This document shows, in pieces, positions 1 to 11,599 of a stretch of DNA of 64,000 nt (positions within the stretch are counted from its first letter, which is position 1; the number at the start of each line of letters is the position of its first letter). This stretch comes from Chaetoderma sp. LZ-2023a (taxonomy: Eukaryota > Mollusca > Caudofoveata > Chaetodermatida > Chaetodermatidae): positions 56,837,768-56,901,767 of the forward strand of contig CM067360.1 of assembly GCA_034401795.1 (NCBI GenBank). Reading direction: 5' to 3'. The position numbers and the translations under genes were made by a program. The notes below the pieces were generated by a model. It was not told the DNA's origin. It made no database searches and was given only the letters and a program-made list of their open reading frames with translations.

Positions 1-1725
1 CGGCTTACAAAAGTGGCAAAAAGGGTGCACATCCTTATTGGTATATATGAGTATTCGAAAGGTGATGTCGCTACAATGCTAATCATTGTCTTCAAATTGA
101 GCGGAGGGCGAGATCGTCATCCGCAAGTTACAGCTAAGACGGGCGATCTCCTTTAGAGCGTATCTTAAGACAAAAATGAAATGGCCACCAAAGAGCTGGA
201 GAAATGATAAATGGCATTTAAGGCGATATATCTAGGAATCTGTAAAGATTAAAGAACTAGATTAGTGAGTACCTTTAAGATTTAACATGCACAGTTCAAG
301 TCCTAGAAGCGCATTAGAAAGTTCACAGTCATGGTAGAAAGGTTCTGCAGTTGCGGGGTCTGGGCTTTGCTATTGCGGGCATTGTTGGCTTTTAACCAGC
401 CTTGTTAGGTATAATTTCAAGGCACAACGTTACACGATGACTTAATCCATGAAGGCCAGAGATCACAGAAGCCAGGTGGGCAGTATTTCTTAGAGTGGAT
501 GAAAGTTCGAGCAGGGAGAAGCGGTCACAAAAGCGACATGGAAGAAGTATGTTTTTCACAGAGTTGTCGCGAGTGTGGCATGGTGTAGGAGGCTTCTCAT
601 GGGGTGTTTCAGTCGAAAAGTGGAAGTTAGCTTTCATAAGAATGTTCCTCAGTCACTGGAGAAGTGTTCTTCAGAACAAAACGATATGAAGCGGCAGATG
701 CAGAACTTAGTCGGAGGCTAATACTGAACTGAGGTTTCCTGACTTCTTTCGCAGCAAGTGGTGCATGGCAGCAGTACAGCGCATGAAAAGCTGGCATGGT
801 CAGCCACAGTGTAGTTGATGTCTACTTCTCTTTCGTGTCAGGAGAAGGCGTGAATATTCCGTTCATGAAGTTTCTTGAGCAGCACAAGAACAGTCAAAAC
901 TATTGAAGGTGGAAGAATTTAGGCTGTTATTAGGCCGCTGTTAGTTAGCAGCCCTTTAAAAAATGAGGTTGTTGCACTGTCGACTGTGTAAATGACGTCC
1001 CACTCCGAGCGGTTTAAGTTAGAAGTTCACCTGACCAGTGAACCGAAACAATTACCGTCGAAATGGATGGGTGCCGCTGTTTTTAAAGTCTTTGCTCTGC
1101 ATCTCATTTTCTTTTGACGAATGGCTGGCTTCCTTACAATATCTCCAGCTAATAGGTGATCATCTGTGCAGAGGCGCCAGCCTCAGCAGCTTCCATCAGG
1201 AGTCAGCCATTGAATGGCGGGATTGTACTCTGTACCATCCTTTCCGAGTCCACACAAGGATTCAGGAGTATGTTGTAGTCGACGACTAGATCAAACTAAC
1301 GATAGAAGTTACTGCTAGTGAATTGGAATTACTCATCGTGTCATGTATTAATGCTGCAAAGACCTGTCGATGTGTCTGGCGATAACCAAACAAGACCACT
1401 GACCACAAGTATCGAACAGAACTGGCAGGAGTCAAGCTAGACTGGCTAACCATAGTCAGCTGGTTGGTTTACTGAACATGCGCAGTTGCTAAGCCCAGTC
1501 GGATGCTAAATAATTAACTATAGTTCGTTGGAACCCCCATTCCCCCATCGAATTACTATTGCAGAAAATTTTGAGCCGGGTACCAGTCTCGATTAACCTT
1601 TCCTGTCATCCGTTTTGATGGCCTACGAAAATGAGTTACCTTTGTTCGCTAAGATGTCAAAAAGCGTCCATATACTATAAAGCAGGAAGAAAATGGACCG
1701 TGGGAACATTGATTTACCATAGGGC
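1..1725. other. No recognisable gene
   Basis: All frames are short and resemble no family I know. The stretch around 1430-1530 and 1900-2020 has loosely repeated CTAACTA/TAGTTA words but no clear element. I see no splice-site pattern joining open stretches. Confidence 0.5.
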
Positions 1726-1726
1726 A

Positions 1727-1792
1727 CCATGATTTCATCTTCTTCTTCTTCTTTTCGTTCGCTGATCATACCGCCAGTCCATGATTTCATCT
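1727..1792 (-). mobile_element. 38-bp SINE/LINE 3' tail flanked by 14-bp target duplication
   Basis: The 14-mer CCATGATTTCATCT occurs at 1727-1740 and again at 1779-1792. Between the copies is a 38-bp insert (TTC repeats followed by TTTTCGTTCGCTGATCATAC and a few more bases). The same tail, in the same orientation, ends the SINE at 39560-39800. This is the signature of target-primed reverse transcription that stopped almost at once. The duplication and the tail match are seen directly; the mechanism is inferred from how non-LTR elements insert. Confidence 0.75.
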
Positions 1793-2155
1793 AACTTACA
1801 TAGGTTAGGGAAATATTTACATGTTTATGTGCGTTTTATCGTGGCAAGTGAAACATAGGCCTATCCGCCGTTTTGGATTTTACGGCAATTTCGTACTAAC
1901 GATTTGGAACTGAGCTTGGGTGCTTGGTAGACTATAGTTGACTCGCTAGCTAACTGTTTCAAGATCGACTGGGATCTAGTTAGCTATAACTAACTATTGT
2001 TAGTGAGTCGAACTTGACCTGGGCCTGCCGCCAGGAAATTTGTTCCAAATAAGTATTAAGAAATGATAGTGACCCTATGGTTGTAGGCTACATGACACAT
2101 GGAATGGCACTGGTACACTGGCGCGTGATGACTATGAGGTGAGCACGAGCCAATT

Positions 2156-2476
2156 GAGGATTCCAGTTTATCCATCAATGATATAACGTCAAAATTAACT
2201 ACGTGCCGTGTAAGCTGACGTCATAATCAATTATGTCATGAATGACGTATGTAAGTTCGTCACGAACGCTTTTATTGATGGTGGACTAAGCGTTGTTGTA
2301 CGAAATATATGAACAGCACCCAGTCAAATTAGTTTCAAGATATTCAACAGCTTACTTGTATACCTTTATGGAAATTGATAGTCAGGGAGTTCAGGGATCG
2401 ATCGACCCCCACACGGGCGAAGTGTTCGTGGAGCTTTGTTAAAGATGAGTGGTGCATAGGTAAAACTGGATTCCTC
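2156..2476 (+). mobile_element. CRE-rich MITE (family A), copy 1
   Basis: The ends are inverted repeats (GAGGATTCCAGTTT on the left, AAACTGGATTCCTC on the right). The interior shares long stretches with copies at about 40330, 51765, 56985 and 58798, including the left-half TGACGTCA words and the right-half segment that begins CAGCACCCAGTCAAATTAG. No coding capacity is visible, so this is a non-autonomous DNA transposon. Confidence 0.65.
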
Positions 2477-2679
2477 TATTAACTAATCTATTACTGCTAA
2501 TCTATTAACTATTACACCTACCACGTCAATTAAATACAGTGAACTAACAGTCAGTCTAGTCCTGGTTAGGAGACCAGCTATTAAAGCTTCAATTTGTGTT
2601 CTATGGTAGCATAACAAAAGCCTAATGTCTTAAGAAATATTACATTTCTGTTTACAAGGTGAAGAGATTTGATTGAAGG

Positions 2680-2962
2680 GTGTTGCCAACGGAAAGCTAC
2701 AGCTACTCTGTGCAAAATTTATTTTAAGCTTTTTATGCTCAACCTGGTCAAAAACGACTTCTGCAGTGGTTTTGAGAAATATCCATTTGCATACCAACAG
2801 AAGACTATTTTTGAAAATTTACCACTGGGATGACTTGCTCGGTAACAGAGTCAGTCATCCCAGTAGAAAATTTGTCAAAAATAGTACTCCATGTGTCTGC
2901 AAATAGACATTTCCTTTGAGAAAGTTGAAATTTTCTTGAACAAATTTGAAGATGAAAGGGTA
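2680..2962. mobile_element. Foldback MITE (family B), copy 1
   Basis: A near-palindrome is centred near 2847, with ACCACTGGGATGACT on one side and AGTCATCCCAGT on the other. It is flanked by matching blocks containing ATTTGCA and GTCTGCAAAT. The same structure occurs at about 51211, 53190 and 54340, where the ends read TTAACCCT. This copy has degenerate ends. Confidence 0.55.
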
Positions 2963-3660
2963 AAAGTGATCGACAGTTAACCCGTCAGACTGTACGGTCT
3001 AAAATAATATTGGGGATAAATTTTAATATGGCACTCCACAGACGTGTCGCTGTATTAATTAGGAAGTGTTCATGAATGTCATACCATGCTCAGATTGTGC
3101 AACAGTCAGCAGAAACCTGCTGGGGTGAACAACTGTACAAGCATTTATAGAGGATCTCAAATAAGTTGTCATTTCGTATTAGATTTATCTCATAAGTTTA
3201 ATCAGATCTCATTTGGAAGGAGCTGTAGCGAGTTCCAAATGATATCTTATTAACCGAGTGTTATAATTTTCATGCAAAATCGAATTTGAGGAAGTGACAA
3301 ATGCAACAGCTAATAATTTCAGAATTAAAATTTATTTTGATCGATAAATTGAATTTACCTATTTTTTTTATTGATCTTTATCTCCATGTTTCCGGTCTGC
3401 TAGACCATTTCACAACACTTTGAAAACTACATGCGCCATCGCTGCTAGACAACGTGACGGGCAAATATATCAACCAGGCACCTTGTAATACATTTTTTAA
3501 ACCTATAGTGATTTTATTACACTAGTGGGAGATATAGAGGATCTGAAACTCGGTCCTATTCAACATCACCTTTAGCAACCGAGTCGAAAATTATCATATT
3601 GCACGAGCTTTAGCAATTACAATTTGATAATTTTCGACGAGGTTGATAATAGTGATATTA
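2963..3660. other. Non-coding, no gene
   Basis: AT-rich and without long frames. A short inverted pair (ATCTCATTTGGAA near 3207, and TTCCAAATGATATC near 3234) resembles a pair at about 55720-55765, so this may be a further small foldback repeat family. Confidence 0.35.
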
Positions 3661-3662
3661 TA

Positions 3663-3663
3663 A

Positions 3664-3703
<40 letters not shown>

Positions 3704-3704
3704 G
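3663..3704. repeat. (AAT)n microsatellite
   Basis: Uninterrupted AAT/ATA trinucleotide run. Confidence 0.9.
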
Positions 3705-3840
3705 TAATCTTTATTTCAAGAGGGTACATCGTCAGTGGCCTGATGTTCCCGAGGCCCTAAAAACATATATACACTATGTACAATAATATATAATTATATA
3801 CACGCCAGGTATGTACAAATAGACATATGTACAATAATTG

Positions 3841-3945
3841 CACTTACACGCACGCGTGCACGCACTCACTGAGACACGCAGGCGGGCGGCAGGCAGGCAG
3901 ACAGGAAAGCAGGCAGGCAGACATGTAGGGAGGCAGACAGGCAGA
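3841..3945. repeat. CACG- and GGCA-rich low-complexity tract
   Basis: ACGC repeats followed by GGCAGGCAGACA-type tetranucleotide repeats. Confidence 0.7.
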
Positions 3946-4202
3946 CTTATACTAGTTGCGAGTCTCTTCAAGGTAAAGGTAAGCTGTTAACATATTTTGG
4001 GAAACTAATTTGACCGGACGGTGTAGCTACCCAAGGCAGCATCTGCGTCCAGCCATATTAGCCCCAAAATATTAAACAGAATATTTATTAAATCATACAT
4101 GTTCAAGTTCACGTTATATAAATGTACATAACGACTGTGGTGGTATAGTATTTGCAGTACAGTAATAATTACATGTGTGTAATATTAATAATTCTATGAT
4201 TC

Positions 4203-4203
4203 G

Positions 4204-4258
<55 letters not shown>

Positions 4259-4261
4259 CAT

Positions 4262-4342
<81 letters not shown>

Positions 4343-4422
4343 CAGTAGCAGCAGCAGTAGTAGCAGCAGCAACAGCGGCGGCGGCGGCGGTGGTGGTGGT
4401 AGCAGCAGTAGCAGTAGTAGTA

Positions 4423-4508
<86 letters not shown>

Positions 4509-4510
4509 AT
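4203..4510. repeat. Compound (AGT/AGC/GGC)n trinucleotide array
   Basis: About 300 bp of AGT repeats with internal AGC and GGC variants. Long open frames across it (poly-Leu, poly-Tyr, poly-Thr) are artefacts of the triplet repeat. Confidence 0.95.
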
Positions 4511-4690
4511 AGCGATTGTAGTAGTAAAAGTAATTTTTCATCCTAGCCCTTAATTATCGTATTATAATTGTCCCAAAGGAAAGCCTGGCACGTGTCTAAG
4601 ACCCTTTTGAATCCCAAAGTGTTTTCGTCTCTTCAGAGGACCAGAACTTTGTCTCCAAGGCAGATGTGGCAATGAAACGAAGAAGAACAG

Positions 4691-4744
<54 letters not shown>

Positions 4745-4765
4745 AATATTATTATTATTATTATT
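4691..4765. repeat. (ATT)n microsatellite at the 3' end of a minus-strand LINE
   Basis: ATT repeats lie just beyond the end of the minus-strand RT frame at 4772. They may be the 3' simple-repeat tail of that LINE. Confidence 0.7.
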
Positions 4766-4771
4766 TGATGT

Positions 4772-6541
4772 TCATCTATCTTGTATGTTTGATGTGAATG
4801 ACCTAAGTGCTGACGAATGTTTAGTATTAATTAGTACAGAATTCCACATTTGCGTTGCCATGTATGTGAAACTGTACCTCCCGTAATCTGTTCTTATTTT
4901 TGGAGGCTTTAATAGACTGTTCGTCTTCGACCGTAAATGTCGAAAATGCGTGTCTTCTACCAACGTAAACATGTCTTTCATGTAGATAGGTGCAAGGCCA
5001 TTTAATGATTTATATGTCATGATATTGGTCTTAATTGACATTCTCCGAGTTAATGCTGTCCAGTTCAATGTTTCGTACATTTCTTCTGATGGGGTCCTAT
5101 AGGGTACTTCTAATATTATTCTAGCTGCACTTTTTTGTAATTCTTCAAGCGTATTTAGCAATGTGGGAGTACCGGAATAATACACGGGAAAGGATATATG
5201 CCTTATAAAACAGGTTTCGTTCTCCAACATTCATATATTTCTTTTTTTTCTTTAGCATATAAATAAGTGAAGCGATCTTGTTACAAATTTTGCTAATGTG
5301 GTGTTGCCATGAAAGGTTATCATTAATATATAAGCCTAAAGGTTTTGCTTCATTTACTATTTCTAACTCGCCATTATACATCGGTATCTACATTTCTTCA
5401 TGGTTAATCTGCTTTCGTGTGTTTGCACTGCTTATGATTAATAGTTTAGTTTTCTCCGTATTTACAACCATTTTATTATTTTGACACCAATTCTGTATCA
5501 AAGCCATATCAGAAGTTAGTTGTTCTTTTATCTTTGGCAAGCTGTCAAAATTACGGTGCATAGTCGTATCATCACAATATATATAATATAAACAAGAGTG
5601 GTCCCAACACCGAACCTTGCGGTACACCTACACTTACCGGTAAATGATCAGACACCTTATCAGAAGTGGCCACATATTGATATCTATTTTTAAATAAGAT
5701 GAAAACCACTTTAGCGTTAACGAATCAAATTTATAAATGCCTAACTTTTCTAACAATATACTATGATTAACTAAGTCGAATGCTTTCTTAAAATCTATTA
5801 AAATAGCGCCTACAAACTCGCCATTATCTATTGCAAATCGACATTTTTCTGCTAATTTAAGTAATGCAGTCTCGCATGAATGTTTTGGCCTGAATCCTGA
5901 CTCCTGACTCCTGACTGAAACCTGACTGCGTGTCATTCAGTAAATCATGAATTTTGTACAAATGATTGTGAACATGTCGTTCAATAATTTTGGACAGAAT
6001 CGGTAATATCTCCTTTGTTGTCTGATTTGAATAACGGTTTTACCTTTGCTCACTTCCACACTGTCGGAAACGCGCCCATAACGATGCTTATATTAATAAT
6101 ACGTTTTATTGATGGCGCTATGACTGGTGCTGCTAATTTGAGGAAATGTGCATTCAGCCCGTCAAAACCGGCAGACCTATTTTTTTTAGGCGGCTAAGTT
6201 AATCGTAGACGTAATTTACTGTTATTCTCGGGATTTTGAATTTAATTTCGCTTGGGACTTTATTTCTAACGTACGTTTTAAGGTCTAATTTCATTTCCGT
6301 CAATATCGTGCAAAACCAATGGCATTTTGTTCGCTTTTGGATTGATGCTTTTCATAATGTTCCATATATTCGAAGGATTGTTTTTATTGTCAACCAACGC
6401 TGTGCTGAAGTAGTTTTGCTTAGAACGTTCAATTAACGACATTACTTTATGTTTAAACTCTTTGTATTTAATCATGTTCTTAACCCGTTTATAGTAATCT
6501 CTGTCTTTAATTGCTTTTAAAATTTCATCGTTTATCCACAC
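4772..6541 (-). pseudogene. LINE reverse transcriptase part of ORF2 (broken)
   Basis: RT blocks fall in successive minus-strand frames. An upstream region lies at 6278-6541. The palm region is at 5634-5936, with SGFRPKHSCETALL and the motif-A block IDFKKAFDLVNH. The catalytic loop YCDDTT is at 5388-5627. Thumb and C-terminal connection segments at 5145-5381 and 4772-5230 hold a final block of the HFRHLRSKTN type. The blocks are in the right order for a CR1/L2-type RT but are split by at least four frameshifts or stops. The catalytic DD pair survives. Confidence 0.7.
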
Positions 6542-6729
6542 AGGCTGGCAGAAACGTTTGACTCTACGTTCGATAATAGGAGCGTGATTATTTAAAATAT
6601 CAATGAATGCGTCCTGCCATATTTATAGAGCTTCATTAGGATCATTTAGCAAATCCATTATTTCCCAATTATATTCAGACAATGTTTGAAGAAATTTCTG
6701 ATTGCCAAACTTCTTCTTGCATCTATATT

Positions 6730-7452
6730 TTATAGAATGGTGACTGTGCGATTTTGCCTAAGATTCTGACGCATACCAAAAACGGGAGAATGGTCGCTTG
6801 ACGCAAAATCGCCTACGCTTACTGACGTAAATTTTGTTTGCTCTGTAACGTAGATATGATCTATTAGCGTAGCTGTTTTCTCGGTTATTCTAGTCGCAGT
6901 TTTTACTAATTGTTCAAGATGAAATATTTCCATTACTGATTGCCATTTCTGCGCGATAGGTTTGAGAAAATTAATATTGAAGTCGCCTATGAGAATGATA
7001 TCCGCATTCGCTGAATACGCCGGCTCTAGTAAAGCTTCAAACTCGTCTATCCAGCTCGCAGGGGAATCCGGGGGTCTATAAACGCAACATAATAAAAATG
7101 ATTTCGTTTTATAGGGCGTAACCTCAATCCATAATGCTTCTATATTCAGAGTTTCTAGATCACGTCTCGTACGATGGGACTGATTTTCGGCTATGTAGAT
7201 CACGATTCCTCCTCCTGCATTATTTATCCTATCTTTTCTCTCAACACTATAACCTTGGATATCAATTAAATTATCCGTAACAACACTACTTATACATGCT
7301 TCTGTTATACCAAATATTTCTATTTCCTGTACACTTTTTTCCATTATTATTTTTAATTGGCTTATTTCAGGCATTAAATGCTGTATATTTAAGTGTCCAA
7401 TACGTATACCCTTTCCCGTTAGATTAAATGAAGTAATATCATACTGCCTCAC
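6730..7452 (-). pseudogene. LINE AP-endonuclease domain of ORF2
   Basis: An open frame of 240 codons carries the APE-type endonuclease blocks of non-LTR elements: GHLNIQHLMPEISQL at the start, ITEACISS (metal-binding Glu), CVYRPPDS, a DFNIN catalytic block and a terminal SDHSPVFG block (catalytic Asp-His). The domain nicks the target DNA so that the RT can prime. It is intact over this stretch but lies out of frame with the RT downstream. Confidence 0.75.
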
Positions 7453-7582
7453 GCGTCTGATAAACCTTTTGCCGCAAACCCACTGCTCAGCGGCAGTCTT
7501 AATACTGGCATGCGTATATAGAGAGTTACCATTTTACAATGTTGTATAATATTAAGGAGATCGATAAAATTTAATTTAGTCA

Positions 7583-7584
<2 letters not shown>

Positions 7585-7621
<37 letters not shown>

Positions 7622-7755
7622 CATAATCATTATCATCATCATCATAATCATCACCATCAGCAGCAGCATCAGCAGCGGCGGCAGCAGCAGCCGCAGCAGT
7701 AGTAGTAGAAGCAGTAGTAGCAGTAGTAGTGGCAGCAGTAGCAGTAGTAGCAGCT
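7585..7755. repeat. ATT/CAT/CAG compound microsatellite
   Basis: ATT, ATC and CAGCAG-type triplets between LINE ORF1 and ORF2. Confidence 0.8.
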
Positions 7756-8033
7756 GGTGCATTCTCATCATCTCATCATCATTTTTTATTGTGGTAATGG
7801 TGGATGTGGTGGCTGGCATGATTACATTATTTGTAACCACGACGCGGCTACGTACATCGTCAAGCGATACGGAAGGAACAGGTGTGTACTCATCAACAAC
7901 GGCAACAAATGTGTCAATGGTTTCCGCATCCATATTTCCATTAAGATCATTAATAAGTAACTTATCAAATCTGTTAGAGATAGATACATTGTAAATAATG
8001 CCATGATCAACGTCATCATCACCATCATCATCC

Positions 8034-8036
<3 letters not shown>

Positions 8037-8083
<47 letters not shown>

Positions 8084-8085
8084 TA
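8037..8085. repeat. (ATT)n microsatellite inside LINE ORF1
   Basis: A trinucleotide run gives poly-Asn on the minus strand. Confidence 0.85.
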
Positions 8086-8089
8086 GAGT

Positions 8090-9007
8090 CTTACCCGAAT
8101 TTGCGTTGCGTCCAGTGTGATCATCACCTCTTGCCCGATAATCCGTAGCTAGCGTTAGCGCTTCTTTTTGGCCGGACCCATATGCTCTTGGACACCGATT
8201 TGCTTTATGACCATGGGCGTTACACACTCGGCATCGGACCGGTTGACCATGTCGGCACGATGAAAGTCTATGGTTGGGTTCACCGCAGTACTGACATGCA
8301 GGCCTTACAATGATCGACACATAGTCGTTTATGCATTGTACCAAGAGACTGGAGTCAGTCCTGTTTATGTGCAGTTTATCCGCGAAGTAAAGTTCATTGT
8401 TAATTTTAGCTGGTGCGTTGTTGGCGTAGAATAGCTCTGACGACTCGATAACAGTGAAATTTAAGAATTGTGCCCGCACTTCCAGATGGCGATTAAAGTT
8501 CCGAACGAATTCCTGCCGACGTGGGTTGTCTGCCCGTGGACACAGTTCACAGACGTACAATTTGCTTTGCGGGGCTAACACATGAAGATCACACACCAGC
8601 CCCTCCAATGCTTTGAGAGCGTCACGTATGTCACCTTCGGAATTGTTTGTTCCTGCCATTACAATAATGTTTTTGTAGTGTTGCAGATCCATCGAATATA
8701 ATACCTCCAATATACGTTCAATCTTTGCCCCTCTACAGCAGATAACATTAACTGACTGGTTAAGGCCACGTTCATATATTCCTTTAATAATGGATGAACC
8801 TATGATGAGTGTTTGTTTTGTAGGATCTGATAAGCGCCCTTTCGATCTACTAGCACTCGTAATGACGGGAATCTGGTTATGATCTGTAGATAGTGTGTCA
8901 TGCTTCAAATGATGGTCGGAATTTGTAGAAATTGCATCTATATTCTGAGTCTGCTTCTGGTGGATGGATGTAGAGCTCGTGTCCTTCTGTTCTTGTTGTT
9001 GATGCAA
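8090..9007 (-). pseudogene. LINE ORF1: SGNH esterase-like domain plus two zinc knuckles
   Basis: The N-terminal half contains IIGSSI (nucleophile-serine-like block), MAGTNNS (GTND-like block) and DKLHINR (Asp-x-x-His-like block), the layout of SGNH/GDSL hydrolases known in CR1 ORF1 proteins. It is followed by two CCHC knuckles: C-x2-C-x4-H-x4-C starting at CQYCGEPNH, and a second starting at CRVCNAHGH. These should bind RNA. The frame then runs into an AAT microsatellite at 8037-8085 coding for poly-Asn and further simple repeats, so the C-terminus beyond is an artefact. There is no ATG near 9007: the frame opens after a TAA next to an A-run, suggesting a frameshift from the preceding frame. 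Confidence 0.65.
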
Positions 9008-9029
9008 GTTTTTTTATGTACCCCTATGC

Positions 9030-9971
9030 TCACGTTGTGTTGCACTGATCTGGCGGCTTTCGTATTTCTGAGGGTGGAGAGGCTCGCCCCCCTTCTCGGC
9101 CATTTACGCGAGGTTTACACATGTCCTCACAATTTAACGATTTACGATTCCTGAGTAAAGTGACACCATCGCTAGGCTCAGAGATATTGTCAGGGAGCTC
9201 ATCTGTACCGACACCTATCTCTGGTGTTTCTGTTTTTCTGTTCATGACGGTAGCTAATCTAACGTTTACCTCATTGTTTTCGTCTCTAGGAATGGTTATT
9301 TCATCATCCCTCTGAAGTAGAAATTTGTTTAGTTCTTTAATTTGTAACAGTAACTCATTTTCAGATGCTATTCTCGGCGTGTTTATGACAATACTAACGG
9401 GTGTACTAGTAATTGCAGGATTGAAATTGAGCTCCTTAGGTTTTGTCTCTGGACTAGCCACTTCATTGTGTGTGGTATGCGTAAAGTTTCCTGAAGATAT
9501 GTCCATCGCGTACGGTTTTGGCTCAGTACTGCTGTCCAAGCTCCGATCTGAATCGCGGCTGCTATCATAGATATGGCTCGCCAAATACAATAAGACTGTA
9601 GCTACCCCAATAACGGGAATTAGCACCTTGTACGGGGATGACAGATGTGCTGGGTACACAGTGACAATAGCGCTACGTTGATTTCTATCTGCCGCAAAAC
9701 GATTCACACGGAAAATTATTCCATTGTCCTCCTTGAGAGTGCTTACACCGTAATACGCTTCACATTGTTCTAACCATTTCGAAATATTACTGGAATCTTT
9801 GACTTTAACAGTTACCGAGAAAGTGTTATATTTAATTTTGAAATTTACATCGTCATCACATCTAACATCTTCTAAATCTTCTATGCTTGCATTGATATTG
9901 CTATTTAACAAATCAGCATTTATAGTTAATAGACTTTCACATAATAGACCGGATGTCGCCATTGTAAACAC
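9030..9971 (-). CDS. Open frame with hydrophobic segment and coiled coil, probable 5' part of the LINE ORF1
   Basis: 313 codons starting MFTMATSG. An acidic N-terminal part is followed by a hydrophobic stretch at roughly residues 115-135 (VLIPVIGVATVLLYLA), then a Ser/Thr/Pro-rich segment and a short Leu/Glu-rich helix near residue 210. I recognise no domain. It lies directly upstream of the esterase ORF1 on the same strand, separated by two stops and an A-run. It may be the front half of one long ORF1, or a separate ORF. Confidence 0.45.
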   Translation of the reverse strand: MFTMATSGLLCESLLTINADLLNSNINASIEDLEDVRCDDDVNFKIKYNTFSVTVKVKDSSNISKWLEQCEAYYGVSTLKEDNGIIFRVNRFAADRNQRSAIVTVYPAHLSSPYKVLIPVIGVATVLLYLASHIYDSSRDSDRSLDSSTEPKPYAMDISSGNFTHTTHNEVASPETKPKELNFNPAITSTPVSIVINTPRIASENELLLQIKELNKFLLQRDDEITIPRDENNEVNVRLATVMNRKTETPEIGVGTDELPDNISEPSDGVTLLRNRKSLNCEDMCKPRVNGREGGRASPPSEIRKPPDQCNTT

Positions 9972-10139
9972 ATGTACGATTCAGGTCGACCAGGCACGGT
10001 ATAGAAATAAGGGATTAACTTAACTTCCGCCATTACGCCTCGAGAACAACATTGATTTGACCAACGTCAATAGTACATTGCGCAAATTATATGCAATTTG
10101 AACAAATATAAATATAAAAAATCACTTATAACTCGATAT

Positions 10140-10860
10140 ATTCTACATATTTTTAAAAAACTATGTTTTTGCGTCTTCTTTGACTTTAGTAAAGCGTTTG
10201 ACTATGTAGTGCGAGATTGTCTGCGGTATAAATTGTTAAAACTGGGCGTTAGGGGCAACATAATTAACATTATTATGTCGATGTATAAGGGCATTAAAAC
10301 CTGTGTAAGAGTGAATTCAGAACTATCATACAATCTTGATTGCAATACTGGTATGTGCCAAGGGGAGAGCCTGCCACCATTTCCATTTGTAATGTATGTG
10401 GATGATTTAGAGGAAGAATTTGTTCGGGGAGTGGTAGACGGCGCAGACATAACATTACTTAAATTATTTATAATTTTATACGCAAATGATAATATAATTA
10501 TAATGTCAGAAACAATAGTATGTATGCAGAAAGGATTAGACATTTTGCTTGATTATTGCAAGAGATGGCATTTCGTAGTAAATACAGAGAAAACAAAGGC
10601 AGTAGTCTTTAGACGGGTCGGGGCGCTTATGTCAGAGGGACACATTCTGGTATGGGACAAACGAAATTGAAGTTGTCATAAGATTAAATATTTGGGAATA
10701 GTATTTGGCACAACAGGGTCATTTTAATTAGCACATAAATGTCTAGCTGATCAGGCACAGAAAGGCATCTTTGCTCTAAAGAAACATTGCAACAAATTTG
10801 TAGGCTTATCGCCGGGTCATTTATGTAGCCTGTTCGAAAAACTCCATTTTACCGATTCTA
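10140..10860 (+). pseudogene. LINE reverse-transcriptase fragment, + strand
   Basis: The + frame carries VFFDFSKAFDYV (motif A), a GMCQGES block, then LYANDN where a YADD loop is expected, and VVNTEKTKAVVFRR. The second catalytic Asp is replaced by Asn, so it could not polymerise. Downstream, in other frames, recognisable C-terminal RT residues continue to about 10860, where an ACT microsatellite cuts it off. No endonuclease is present. This is a truncated CR1/RTE-like piece, opposite in strand to its neighbours. Confidence 0.7.
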
Positions 10861-10926
10861 TGCTATGGTAATGAGGTGCGGGGGTGCCATCCAGGTCTTG
10901 ATGTGGAAAAATGTCATTAAAAAGCA

Positions 10927-10932
10927 GCATCG

Positions 10933-10994
<62 letters not shown>

Positions 10995-11000
10995 TACTAA

Positions 11001-11049
<49 letters not shown>

Positions 11050-11065
11050 ATTGTTACTTCCACCA

Positions 11066-11129
<64 letters not shown>

Positions 11130-11243
11130 ATGTACCACCACCACTTCTACTATTACTGCTACTACAACTACTACCACCACCACAACCACCACCACCACCA
11201 CCACTACTATTACTACTACTGCTACTACAACTACTACTACCAT

Positions 11244-11314
<71 letters not shown>
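10927..11314. repeat. Compound (ACT/GCT/ACC)n trinucleotide array
   Basis: About 390 bp of triplet repeats. The long poly-Ser, poly-Leu, poly-Val and poly-Tyr frames across it are not genes. Confidence 0.95.
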
Positions 11315-11599
11315 TTTATTTTGATAACATGATCAATGGATCGTGCAGAAAACCTTTCATATCCAAATATATATATAAAAGACTGATGTACAAAGCATAC
11401 AGTACATAAATAGTAAACAATCGTCAAATGAAGAAGAAAAAGAACTTTACAAAATCATCAGTCTTCTATTATAAATAATATAATTCAAAATAGATGGTCA
11501 TAATCTATTATTAAAAATTGTCCTCGATAATAAAAATTAAGCTAAACAGGTTGAATGCAAAGACAAAAGTACTGACAAGCAAAATACGCTAATCTAAAA

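Larger units (their letters stand above)
4770..9975 (-). mobile_element. CR1/L2-like non-LTR retrotransposon, degenerate
   Basis: Reading the minus strand from about 9975 to 4770 gives, in order, an open frame with a hydrophobic segment, an esterase plus zinc-knuckle ORF1, an AP-type endonuclease and a reverse transcriptase, ending at an ATT-type tail. This order, with an esterase in ORF1, is typical of the CR1/L2 group. Microsatellites interrupt it at 7585-7750 and 8037-8085. Several frameshifts separate the ORF2 pieces, so the copy is dead. The exact 5' end is not resolved. Confidence 0.7.

Noticed and set aside
392..1289. Short open frames near the left edge
   Set aside because: No family resemblance, no splice pattern and both strands open equally; chance frames.
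4169..4541. Poly-Leu, poly-Tyr and poly-Thr open frames
   Set aside because: They are translations of an AGT/AGC triplet array and have no start context or homology.
10858..11427. Long poly-Ser, poly-Leu and poly-Val frames on both strands
   Set aside because: Triplet microsatellite; the same DNA is open in many frames.
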